From NCBI GenBank assembly GCA_030435675.1, contig CM059621.1:5828001-5892000 (forward strand): a stretch of 64,000 nt of DNA, in the 5' to 3' direction. Of the stretch, positions 35,322 to 44,672 are shown in pieces; positions within the stretch are counted from its first letter, which is position 1, and every line of letters starts with the position of its first letter. A program made the translations under genes and the position numbers. This DNA is from Steinernema hermaphroditum (Eukaryota; Nematoda; Chromadorea; Rhabditida; Steinernematidae). A model generated the notes under the pieces. That model saw only the letters and a list, made by a program, of their open reading frames with translations, searched no databases and had not been told where the DNA came from.

Positions 35322-35480
35322 AACGAATCCTGTTTATTTGGGTCGAAAACGGGTCGTGCTGTAAATATCTTCTGCTTTCACAAGGGCGCCCTCAGTCTCA
35401 TCGCGGTGGCGAGCGGTCGCTCCATGGGCGTACGGTTTTATCTGATGGCAACTCCTGTGGAAAATTTGCAAATTGACAAT
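35322..35480. other. Intergenic; fragment shared with 37.6 kb
   Basis: The stretch GTGGCGAGCGGTCG followed by TCTGATGGCAACTCCTGTGG (about 35404-35460) has a near copy at about 37627-37695 (TCTGATAGCAAACCCTGTGG). This marks another dispersed sequence; no gene was seen. Confidence 0.4.
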
Positions 35481-35730
35481 TGCATTCTTTCAAATCTTGG
35501 AGGCTGTCCTGACGATCCTTAACTTGGATAGCCCGATAATGAGAAGTGATGTAGGGGCTTCCTATGGTATTAATTGTGTGATGAACGGTAATTACCTTCA
35601 ACCACGTACATCCTTGGGTCTTACTTATCCAATGCACTTATCGCAGTGTTCGTCAAAAGTTATAACATGAGCAACCCTCGAAAAGATTGACTCATCCGAT
35701 CACCATGCTCAGCTATCTCCAACAACTGGA
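35481..35730 (+). repeat. Left-half fragment of the 41.1-kb dispersed repeat
   Basis: It aligns with 41236-41490 through several blocks: ATTGCATTCTT, CGAAGTGATGTA/AGAAGTGATGTA, TTAATTGTGTGATG, CACGTACATC and ATAACATGAGC. The frames on both strands here are repeat-derived and not genes. Confidence 0.65.
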
Positions 35731-35948
35731 TTCTTGATCTGAGCCGTCGAACCAAGAGTAAACTCGCAGAGCATTTACTATACAAATAGTCACCAACAAA
35801 AACAAAATAAATAATGTGTGCATCAGTCTTCGTGTCTGTATCTACAGCAATAGCTCAAACAGTTCGTAACTTTCTTCTTGTGTTCCAGTCAAAAATTTCT
35901 GGAAGTGTTCGTCTATAAATGCGTCATTTCTCCTAAACACGTATAATT

Positions 35949-36444
35949 CTAACCATTAATTAGTCGCTTCATATGCGGATAGTAGGCATAGAGTGCCCGT
36001 TTCTCATGGGCCTGCATAGCGGCCACGTCTCTTCCCGTACGTTTGAAAGTATCAACAAAAGCAGCATCATCGAAGTGACCACATGGGAACCAACTCTTCA
36101 CATCGCGGCGTCTATTGTGAATAAAAGCTCTGACTTTGGCCGGGAGTTCCTTTTCGCTCTCCTCCATCAGCTGTCGATATTCGATCAGTTTCTTGTACAG
36201 AGGAGGGCATTTTGTTCGGGTCGTGTTGATAAAGTCATTGAGGTCTGCTCCGAGACCGGATTGAATGAGGTTCAGATAGAGGTCCTTGTTGCAGTTGATC
36301 TTGTTCTGGTCGTCAATGAATAGCTGCGAAAAAGGACTTTGGAATAAGCGCGTAAACTTTCAAACCTACTCTTCTGTAGAAATCCATCCCATCTTGGGAG
36401 ATGAAGGCTTTGGCGATGAGATTATTTCCGTCGGAGCGCGACAT
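35949..36444 (-). CDS. Small two-exon protein, weakly FAR-like
   Basis: Exon 1 (36444-36370) and exon 2 (36323-35949) are joined across a 46-base intron (donor GTAGGT, acceptor TTTCGCAG), giving 149 residues with no signal peptide. Segments include DFINTTRTKCPPLYKKL, KELPAKVRAFI, a cluster of basic residues (HNRRRDVK) and SWFPCGHFDDAAFVDTF. The 'DFIN...CPPLY.KL...LP.KVRAFI' layout loosely recalls the helical C-terminal half of nematode fatty-acid/retinol-binding proteins, but the missing signal peptide and the rest of the sequence do not fit well. The clean splice join and protein-like composition support a real gene; the family is uncertain. Confidence 0.55.
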
Positions 36445-36714
36445 CGTTCTGGTGTTGTTTGAAACACTCTGTGAGAATCACGAGTTATGTTGGGGAATCC
36501 CTGGGAATTGCAGCCTGCTCCACCCACAGCACGCTCGCTCGGACCGTTATGCGTCCCATGATTCATTTTGTATGCAAATACGTGACGCAAAACATGAACA
36601 GGACAAAGAATACTGAGCTAAATTTCTATTTTCGACCTGTAATAACGAAAAAAGCTACCTGCTTTGCAAATTGTGTTTGGGAGGGGAGTGAAAATTATTA
36701 AAAATACAGACGAG

Positions 36715-37062
36715 TAGAGTTGTCATCGGGTCGAACCCGAAAATCCGCATTTCTTGCAGTACGGACCAATTTTGAACTGCAATCGAGAAACTTCCAAGTG
36801 CGCTGACTTCGCTCCAACGTCGCAGTCTAGCACAATAAAAAACATGGTCCATTCAAAAATTTTCGGGTTCAGATTTTCGGGTTCGGGTTTCTCGGGTTTC
36901 ACCCCTAACTGGACCTTGTTTTGCTGCGCGATCAAATTTGATTGTGCTGAGACGCGACGTTGGGGCGAAGCCAGCGCACTTGGAAGTTTCTCGATTGGAC
37001 TTCAAAATTGGTCCGTACTGCAAAAAATGTGGATTATCGGCTTCGACTCGATGACAACTCTA
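36715..37062. mobile_element. hAT-type fold-back element with 8-bp target duplication
   Basis: A perfect 8-bp direct repeat, CAGACGAG, flanks it (36707-36714 and 37063-37070). The two arms are inverted repeats of about 120 bp (36715-36837 against 36940-37062), beginning TAGAGTTGTCATCG. The end sequence AGAGTTGTC and internal TTCGGGTTCGGGT motifs relate it to the hAT element at 34.9 kb. The arms make mirror-image open frames on the two strands, which are not genes. Confidence 0.88.
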
Positions 37063-37070
37063 CAGACGAG

Positions 37071-37600
37071 TATGCATTACTTTCAAGTTTATTTGCTTTT
37101 TCATCGCAGTGTTTGGTTGCGTAAAATGCTTATTTTTCTGATTTTCTGATTTATGATGAGGATTTATTTTTTGACTCGATCGTGGCTAGTGAATACAGAG
37201 AAAAACATGTGTTACCAGTCATCAGAATTCCACTGATGGCTAATCTGCTATCCCACAACCACGGCATTACATGGTATTTGCATCTACGTCAAAAACAATA
37301 TTGCAAAAAGTGACAAGAGGAGGTTGCGAAAGCCATTTGGTATTCATAGAAGGTAATTCCACGACTCAAATGAATTCTGAAAGTTGGGAAAGCCGTCAAT
37401 TGCCGTCAAAGTGCCGAGTGAATCCTGTGTTCTGTGCCTTCAGAATTAGTCCAGAATATGACACCAAAAATAAGACATGGTTTTGAATGGGCAGCAACCT
37501 ATCCGCGACCTATCCGCGTGAAAAAGTTTACGAATAACACTCCTCATAACACAAGTACCCATTCTCGACGCAGAAGTGAATCCTTTTTTGTACCACAGAG
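37071..37600. other. Intergenic, nothing supported
   Basis: Short frames only, for example 37271-37486, which lacks any recognisable domain or splice context. Confidence 0.4.
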
Positions 37601-37768
37601 TATTTAAGACCACTCACTCGTGTCACAGTGGCGAGCGGTCGGTCCCTCATTCGCTCTCCGAGTGTCTGATCGGTCTGATAGCAAACCCTGTGGCATGTTT
37701 GAGTCTTCCGGCCTCCAGAGGGAATTGGGACACCCGGAAGCCGTAGTCCCACCACCGCTGACAACAAG

Positions 37769-38101
37769 ATGTCCAACGCCAAGAATCCGACGCCCAACGC
37801 TGCGTGAGATGTCATCCCGAAGGTCGCCGACGCTCTGAGAACGCCACCACCACCGAAGACGCAACTCCCGGACCACGGACTCGTCTCTCCGAAGCCCCAC
37901 AGTGCTCTAAATGCCCGCGAAGAAGATGTTCCGTCAAATTTCCGGAGGTTCGCTGATTTCCAGATGTCCCGTGAAGCGCGCCGTCTACGACCGGATCGAC
38001 ATCGACGCCAAGCCAGGGATGAAGTCGTCTGTCTGCCAGACATTGTCTATTTTCGGTGTCGTGCAAGGCGTAAGCCCTTGATTCACGAAATAAAGTCGTA
38101 A
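37769..38101 (+). pseudogene. Possible broken small gene with an in-frame TGA
   Basis: An ATG frame (MSNAKNPTPNAA) hits TGA at 37805-37807, after which the same frame stays open for 97 codons to TAA at 38099. It contains LRTPPPPKTQLPDHGL, a long Arg-rich stretch (SREARRLRPDRHRRQARD) and DIVYFRCRARRKPLIHE. AATAAA (38089-38094) overlaps the end, and a weak TATTTAAG lies near 37603, consistent with a short transcription unit. No intron that would remove the stop could be found. The C-terminal segment has a degenerate relative at about 59656-59800 (DIV...C(K)PLI(R)E), so it belongs to a multicopy family. It could be a pseudogene or a noncoding repeat. Confidence 0.3.
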
Positions 38102-38109
38102 AGTCGTAA

Positions 38110-38740
38110 AGTCGAGTATTTAAAAGACTGCGATGACTCATTGTCATGTGATGATATTCCAGCGCGTCAGATCAGTGACGCACTGAGTGCACCTGTTTTC
38201 GTACAAACAGCTCACGAAGAGACTACCTTGAAGCCAAATCAAAATCAACAAATGCTTCGAAGGCTATGGGGGAAGACAGGTAAATGATGCACTAACAAAG
38301 ACCAATGCACTCATTACAGAGAATTCTTTTAATGCACCTGAAGCACAGATACGATGTCACCTCACATCGGGCAAGAAAGCACTCTCCCAGAGCTCCAACC
38401 AAATCGAAGACTTGACATCAAGTCAATCTTACGTTCCAGTCAGCTAGACTGTTAAACAGACGCAACAAAAGGGAACAGGAAGCGAATGTCCTTATTCACT
38501 ACGCAGTGGCATGTTAATTTTGGTGGGAAATACCAGTAGCAGACTCCCCACAGCAACATTTCGACAAACGTGCCAACGTGACAATGTACGTAATTCTGCT
38601 CAGCGCCTATCATCTAATCTAACAGTTGAATGTCAAACACCTGCTAAGCAGAATCACACTTGCTATGACTGCCTTCTAATATTGTGTTACGTAGGTTAAA
38701 AGTTCTTTCAAAACAATGCAAAACACAGTCGAGGCGTTTC
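38110..38740. other. Intergenic, nothing supported
   Basis: A triple 9-bp repeat (TAAAGTCGT) lies at its left edge near 38091-38115. Otherwise there are only short frames. Confidence 0.4.
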
Positions 38741-38752
38741 ACTTTTCAGGAA

Positions 38753-39691
38753 TCAGTTTATTGCGAAGATTTGAACACAATTAGTCAGCTTCCCAAAAGC
38801 ATCTCTGATTATCTTCCGGGCAATGTCGTAATACGGCTTGAACGTTACAATGGACACAATCGAGTAGACCGTGCCATGATTTGCTAGGACGAGTATGGAC
38901 ACCATGGTGGCTTCCCTACAGTGTGTGGTCTGAGGATAAAGTGCACAGAAATTGCAAGTAGTAAGCGGAAGGCCGCCGAAGAATAGAGGCACGGCCGTAG
39001 CGACGAGCAGGTAAAGAAGAAATTTTCGATGAAGTTCCAGCGTCTGCTTACTTGAAATATCGCTCACTTTCCGCAGTGAACGTCTAAGAAGAAACGAAAA
39101 TACGGTGATTACGGTGACAGCAATCATTGTTACAATGGGAAATCTCCATCCGTAAGGTCTGAAGCAGAACAGTGCATTGCTAGGCGGTAGCTGGTCCTTG
39201 ATATCGTCGACATCAATTATGGCCCTCTTGTACGAAAAAGTAAAGGAGAGGCAAATAATCATATGCAGCGCAATGCAAAAGCTGACGCCCCATTTCCGTT
39301 TCACCTTCTTGACCAGTCCTGGGTGAGCGAATATGAAGTAGCGATAGGGAAATGCAAAGCTCAACGCTAGCGCACAGTTCAGGATGCAAGTGAAGATACC
39401 ACCGAAGAGCACATGGAAGACATACTGATTTTCCGATACCACCCTTATTGGTCCATCAGCTCGAAAACAGTTCACAGGAAACTGAGGGTTAATGTGCTGC
39501 ACTCCAGTCAGGACGTTAGCCATAAGGTTCCAAAACATAACATTTAGAATAAAGATCGGCAAGGCGTCCATGTTCTTCGGCGAATGTCGGAATACGATGT
39601 ACATCGCGAAGAGTTTAACGGGAATATGGATTACGGTAGAAACGTCTGCAGCTCGGTTGAAGAGCTGTTCGAAGATTTCGCTCTCCGACAT
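38753..39691 (-). CDS. Chemoreceptor, Str superfamily (srh/sri-like), intact
   Basis: A single-exon seven-transmembrane receptor of 312 residues. The start is set at MSESEIFEQLFNRAAD because it aligns residue for residue with the start of the paralogue at 60.3-61.2 kb; the frame continues upstream (next ATG at 39808) without family support. TM1 is followed by the family signature IVFRHSPKNMDALPIFILN and then W. Later landmarks are LSFAFPYRYF after TM3, the SSKQTLELHRKFLLYLL segment before TM6, and the TM7 end FKPYYDIARKII. Such receptors usually sit in sensory cilia and detect environmental chemicals. The closest relative in the window is the broken copy at 60.3 kb. Exact subfamily (srh, sri or other) is not certain. 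Confidence 0.85.
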   Translation of the reverse strand: MSESEIFEQLFNRAADVSTVIHIPVKLFAMYIVFRHSPKNMDALPIFILNVMFWNLMANVLTGVQHINPQFPVNCFRADGPIRVVSENQYVFHVLFGGIFTCILNCALALSFAFPYRYFIFAHPGLVKKVKRKWGVSFCIALHMIICLSFTFSYKRAIIDVDDIKDQLPPSNALFCFRPYGWRFPIVTMIAVTVITVFSFLLRRSLRKVSDISSKQTLELHRKFLLYLLVATAVPLFFGGLPLTTCNFCALYPQTTHCREATMVSILVLANHGTVYSIVSIVTFKPYYDIARKIIRDAFGKLTNCVQIFAIN

Positions 39692-39969
39692 TGTCCGACG
39701 TAGCAAGCAAATATTTTCGATGCACACTGATTCTCTCAAGTCCCGATCTGTAACGTCGTTGTACACACTTAGCAAAAGGCACGTTGAAACAAATGTGATT
39801 AGACTCATTCGGTTCACGCCAGTTTTTGAATTGAATTTCCCTTTTTTTTACGTAGCTCCATCATAATTGTTTTCACTGTGAAACAAAAACGATCCACGGA
39901 CAACATTGTGAGAACGTTATTCTAGACTGTCGTATCAATGCAGGCATGTGAAAGCCGATCCCCTATATA

Positions 39970-40091
39970 CATGGTGGCCCAAAAAGGGCATCTAGACAAA
40001 TGTCTTGAATCTAATTTTCGTTAGCATCCAATCGTGAGAGCGGTCGGAAAACTGAAAATAAAAGAAACCAACCTTTGTTTTCGGCCACCTT
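39970..40091. mobile_element. 122-bp TA-flanked MITE (Tc1/mariner type)
   Basis: The ends CATGGTGGCCCAAAA and, inverted, CAAGGTGGCCGAAAA form imperfect terminal inverted repeats with TA directly outside each (39968-39969, 40092-40093). The TA target and short ends match Tc1/mariner MITEs. It lies about 280 bases upstream of the chemoreceptor start, inside its likely promoter. Confidence 0.75.
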
Positions 40092-40099
40092 GTATAAAC

Positions 40100-41095
40100 A
40101 GAAACCGTCGGGTTCATATGTACTTTTCTATATTTTTCGCACCAGAGCGGTTGCATTCAGTAATTTGAGGAGTGGTCGGCGTCGGAATGACAATGAATAA
40201 ATATTAATATTACGACCCTGCGCTGAACCCGACATCGACTGATTGCAAATTACAAAACACGTTCGAAATGGGCCACACAGACACTTCCATGAGATGGATT
40301 CGAGAGAGATCGGTTCACTGCCACTATGCTTTCCGATACCCCAACCAATTGTCTACCGGCTTAGACTGGATAAAAAACCATTCTATGAGCGTGAATTTTC
40401 TGCCCGCAGGGATATCAGTGTCTCCATTCAAAAATCCTTTTAAAAAAAATTTTGAAAAAAATTTTATAAAAAACCATGGTAAAAAATAAAATATTAAATG
40501 TGAAAACGTAAAAAGTAGCGGGTTAAACATTGTGACTCTTTTTAACGCCTCAAAATAAATATTTCTGTAGTTTACTAACATCACAATGAAAGTCAGGCGT
40601 CATGTCTGGAGATGACAGCCACGCACAAAGTATGAGCTGTCCTTCCATGAACCCGCGGATGTTGTTTATTTCATTCTCGAAGACACCTGCTGATTGCTAA
40701 TGATTGTTTTAGCAGGACAACAAGCCGAGTTCGATGGGAACCCGAGAACTTATAAGACTAGAAATAGAACATTATGATGAACGCCTGATGTGCACCAATG
40801 TCCAAGACGTTTCACAGCGTTTCGTGTGGCCATCTTAATAACTTGCTAAATGAGTTCGCACGAGTCGGCCAACGAGAGTGGAAAATGCGAAGTTAATGTG
40901 GGTGGGCCACAACATTGACTTCTTAAGAGATTCTAGTTGAAGAATTTGGACGAATTCGACCGCTTTTTCAGAGCAGTTATTACTGTTATTACTAGTGTAT
41001 AGTCGGTGTCGGTCCACGAGAACTTGGACAAGAACTGGATTTTATGATTTCTTTATGATTCATTTTGTGGTTCAAGACGTGTTCATTTGCATCCA
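40100..41095. other. Intergenic, AT-rich, nothing supported
   Basis: It contains an A/T-rich low-complexity run (about 40430-40490) and only short frames. No gene, RNA or element ends were recognised. Confidence 0.45.
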
Positions 41096-41100
41096 ACATA

Positions 41101-41982
41101 TTGGGTTGGTGCATTGAAAATGTCAGTGACATAAACATGGCATAATTTCGCAGTATTTACTCACAGGGAACAACTGATGGGCGCATTGTGGAGTACAGTG
41201 AACTATAACCCTACATTATGATTTTCCCCTTGTCCATTGCATTCTTCCTGATCATGGAGAAGTATCCCAGTATGACGGTCCTTAATCTGGTACCTCACAA
41301 TTGCGAAATACGAAGTGATGTACGGGATTCCTATGGTTTTAATTGTGTGATGGACGTTGATTGCTGCCAATCACGTACATCGTTATGTCTTACCTTCCGA
41401 ATGAACCTATCGTTGTGTTTGTCATATATCACAACATGAGCTAATCTCAAAAAGACGGTCTTCTCGGATCACCATGTTCCGTTAACTCTAACGTTTCCAA
41501 TTGGTTAAGAACTATAACAGACAATGGGGATATGCATCAGGTAGCTGTCGCTCGTAGCTACTATGCCTACATAGTGACTCCACGAGTTCATTTTTACTTC
41601 ACAGAAATAGTGGCCAAATGTGGAAAAAATGACCCTTGGATCGACAAAAAGTCCGACTGCCCGTGGCCGTGTATTTCCAAGTCGACCTCCACAAAAACTC
41701 TCTACTTTAAACTCAGAGATTTCTTTTTTGTTATCTATATAGAACTGTCTTAGCTCTATCTTACTCTCACCTGTGCTCATCCATAAGTGACGATATCAAA
41801 AGAAACTATCCAAAATAAGGTTAAGAAGTCGAAAATCGGAACAAAAAGGTTTTTCAATTTTTAACCCCGCGTATTCTACAAACGAGGAATCCGGATGTTG
41901 CGAATAAGAACGATGAATACTTTGTGTTTTGTTTCTGTAAATAATCACAAAATGATCTGACATTTTCAATGCACCAACCCAA
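41101..41982. mobile_element. Complete 882-bp mariner-like MITE
   Basis: Perfect 26-bp terminal inverted repeats beginning TTGGGTTGGTGCATTG lie at 41101-41126 and 41957-41982, with TA directly outside each. The end sequence resembles mariner-family termini (TTRGGTTGGTGCA). No transposase is encoded; frames inside are short and lack any D,D(D/E) signature, so the element is non-autonomous. Fragments of the same family occur at 28.8-29.3, 33.3, 35.5-35.7 and (inverted) 59.85-60.05 kb. Confidence 0.88.
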
Positions 41983-42158
41983 TACATAAAAAACAATCAA
42001 ATTCTAGAGTTTCTACGGTTTCCTTTGCGTATTGGAGTTGTTGAAAAGAAGCACTAGTCATAGAGGCGAACAGTGCAAATTGTGGGCCATTTTTGAAGGA
42101 CTCTCGTCATCTTCCGATCGGTAGTTCTCTTGCAACCATGCGAACGGTTTGTGCCGAT

Positions 42159-42168
42159 ACTGATAAGA
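42159..42168 (+). promoter_or_regulatory. Extended GATA site ACTGATAAGA
   Basis: This is an exact match to the extended TGATAA consensus bound by the intestinal GATA factor ELT-2 in Caenorhabditis, 50 bases before the protease ATG. Gut expression is inferred. Confidence 0.6.
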
Positions 42169-42218
42169 TCACAAAACAGCAAAGTCAAGTGACCACTTCA
42201 CTCTGTTGAACTGATTCA

Positions 42219-43137
42219 ATGCGAGCACCCGTGTTACTCACTCTGCTTGGTAGGTTTCATTTCTGTTGATTACACGTCTCTGTCTTCTCCTAAGGCCTTG
42301 CCCTCTCGGGTCCTATCCAGGACTGTGGCAGAACACCCATTCCACCAGATCAAACGCTCATCGTCGGAGGAAAAATAGTGAAGCCGTACAGCTGGCCATG
42401 GCAGATTGGACTTTGTCTGAAGAAGAACGGCTCCTGTGAAATCAGTTGTGGAGGGTCTATTATCGACAATCAGTGGATCCTCACTGCAGCCCACTGCATT
42501 GACAACTTCAAAGCTGATGACTTCAAAGTGAGAGTGGGAATATTCCACTACGAAGATGCGCACGAAGCCCAAGAGCAAGTTTTCAACGTGGTCGCTATCT
42601 ACCCTCATCCTCTCTACAACTTTCCCATCGCCGCTGCTCACGACATGGCTCTTTTGAAGATCGACGGTTCTGTCAAATACGGACAACATGTACAGCCTGT
42701 GTGCCTTCCTAAATCGCTGGACAATCTTGTTTACAAAGGCAAAAGCGCCTTTGCAACTGGATGGGGAAAACTTTATTGTAGGTTGTCGTTTTCCACAGTT
42801 TCTTAGAGAATGTTTAGCCGACGGTCCCCACAGCGCCCTTCTCCGCCAGGTCAAGATCCCGTTCCTCGATCCCTCGGTTTGCCAAAACGAGTACTACAAT
42901 CAGTTCGACGACAGCATGCTTTGCGCCGGACGAACAGGCCACGGCACTTGTCAGATGGACTCGGGTGGACCTCTCGTCACCCGACACCAAGATAGTGGAC
43001 GTTGGTACCAAGCCGGAGTTGTGAGCTTTGGCGATGGATGCGCGGCGAAGGAGTTTGCTGGAATCTACGCCAAAGCCGATCAGATTTGCGAATTTATCAA
43101 GATGAAGGTCGGAAAGGATATTTGTATTTCTGCTTGA
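42219..43137 (+). CDS. Secreted S1 (chymotrypsin-like) serine protease
   Basis: Three exons (42219-42249, 42295-42777, 42818-43137) with introns of 45 and 40 nt encode 277 residues. A signal peptide (MRAPVLLTLLGLALSG) and a short propeptide precede IVGGKIVKPYSWPW at residue 33. The catalytic triad is visible: His in LTAAHC, Asp in HDMALLKI, Ser in MDSGGPLV. The 40-nt second intron is required: it turns a stop-containing read-through into the expected GWGKLYSDGPHSALL. The specificity pocket appears open (Gly at position 189, Gly at 216 and 226, chymotrypsin numbering), suggesting chymotrypsin- or elastase-like preference. Two oddities are noted: the usual Gly193 is Met (CQMDSGG), and the activation site is Leu-Ile rather than Arg/Lys-Ile. 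The upstream ELT-2-type site suggests a gut digestive enzyme. Confidence 0.9.
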
Positions 43138-43237
43138 ATTCTTCTGTGCATCAGAGTTCGTTATTAAGAAGTTTATTATATAAAATGGCTGGGTATATGT
43201 AGCCAGTAACAAGAAGCCTCTGAAATCCTGGAAAACG

Positions 43238-43662
43238 TCATACAATCGCTGGCGGCGGACATGTAGAAGGCCGCTTGAAAAGTGGTGCTTTCTGTAAGGG
43301 GAAAGAGCAAATCACCATAAAAATTACTATCATGCCGACAAAAATGAGAAGATAAATAATAAAGAGAAGCAGAAGTGGATGTGGCAGGACGAGTTTGGAG
43401 AAGTTTTGAATCAGTTCTGCAAGGGCATGTTACTAAGCGCTGCACAAAACTGACCGTTTCTGTCAACGTGGGAGCGAAAGTAGTTTATCATTTTTAGAGC
43501 CTTGAAATAGAAGGAAGAGAACGGGTAATTTTGGAGTGGAAGACGGAGGATGTCAGTGGAAGTGGTTGTCAATGGGCTAACGAGGTGCGTCAGCCACTGA
43601 GTACTTGGCAATTACGCATCCCAAATTTGTGTTTGGGAATCCTTGTTTTGCGCGAAGTGCGC
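43238..43662 (-). CDS. 3' exons of an unrecognised membrane-anchored protein
   Basis: Three downstream exons fit together in phase: 43662-43616, 43576-43455 and 43416-43238, with introns of 39 and 38 nt. They read HFAQNKDSQTQIWDAP, then LRLPLQNYPFSSFYFKALK and INYFRSHVDRNELIQNF, then a transmembrane segment (PLLLLFIIYLLIFVGMIVIF) and a short tail ending CPPPAIV. A minus-strand AATAAA lies near 43171, and the gene converges on the protease. Upstream exons are probably within 43670-43965 (WKSDRLLYQQRPLIKLIRR is a candidate) but could not be joined with confidence. The family is not recognised; a C-terminal single-pass anchor is the clearest feature. Confidence 0.45.
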
Positions 43663-43964
43663 CTTTTAGTGAATCATCTGCTGGCAACACAAATATTCTC
43701 AGCATGGAAGAAGCAGTGCAGAAATGAAAGCACATGGTTGGACCGGGTCCGTTCGCTGTCTCTGAGATCCGCCGAATGAGTTTAATGAGCGGTCGTTGTT
43801 GGTACAATAAGCGGTCCGATTTCCAGAAGACCTGAAATACCAAGTACATAAGTGTAGTTACAATTTCTTGTTAAGATGGCCGTCACCACCGTCCGATCAC
43901 CCATACCGCCATGTGAAGCCGAAATCCCACTGAAGCTGCAAGGAAGCGCCGCCAGTTGCTCCAA

Positions 43965-44660
43965 TGATGGGCTTCTACCCCGATAGCTCTGCTTAACGTT
44001 AATCGTCTTCAGCCGAAAGCTAGGATAGGATCAACGTTAATGGTGTGAATTTGTGTTTGTCCTGGATGGCAGGCATTATGTCGTGCAGGGTTTTATTGCA
44101 AAACATCCCCTCACATACGGTTGTTCTTTTTGACAAATAACTACTATAGAACGTATTATTCCGATTTCAAGCAGGAATAGTCTTGATATGTCATCAAATC
44201 TTACACGCTTTCTGAATCTTTTCATTTCTATCCAACACAACAAGACTGTATCAACAATATCACACATGAATATCAACCATATCAGCATTACGTATGCCTT
44301 CCCCTTCGCTCCATTTCCGTCCTACGTTTTTCGAACTTGCTTGTGAGAAGTGTGATTTCCGAATTACGTACGCACCGCTTCTTTATAAATAAACAACGGA
44401 AAATGTCGTCGCGGCAAAGATCCCCGCGACAATCACTAATTAACCGGTCGTCAGATGTATAGTTTCCTAATATGAAATATGCTTCCAGAGTGAAAACTTG
44501 TTTGCGCTGCTGACCGTACTTGAATTAGCAGTTTGACTTAAACGTATTCTGTCGCAAAGTGGCATTTATGGAGTACAGCACTTTGCTTTAATTACACTTT
44601 CATTTATGACCGATCTCTAACCGCCTCCTATCAAGTACAACTTCTACGACATCAAGATTA
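43965..44660. other. Intergenic upstream of chemoreceptor
   Basis: The minus-strand frame 44076-44288 (ATG start, two hydrophobic stretches, AATAAA near its end) resembles a receptor fragment slightly, but it is too short to call. Nothing else was supported. Confidence 0.35.
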
Positions 44661-44672
44661 GTGTGTCAAATC

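Noticed and set aside
36655..37149. Two mirror-image frames (LGSFSI...NWSVLQ) on opposite strands
   Set aside because: They are the two inverted arms of the fold-back hAT element.
42270..42854. 194-residue minus-strand frame over the protease
   Set aside because: Antisense shadow of the protease coding exon, with no domain of its own.
44076..44288. 70-residue hydrophobic minus-strand frame, perhaps a receptor fragment
   Set aside because: Too short, no family signature, and no neighbouring exon that would complete a receptor.
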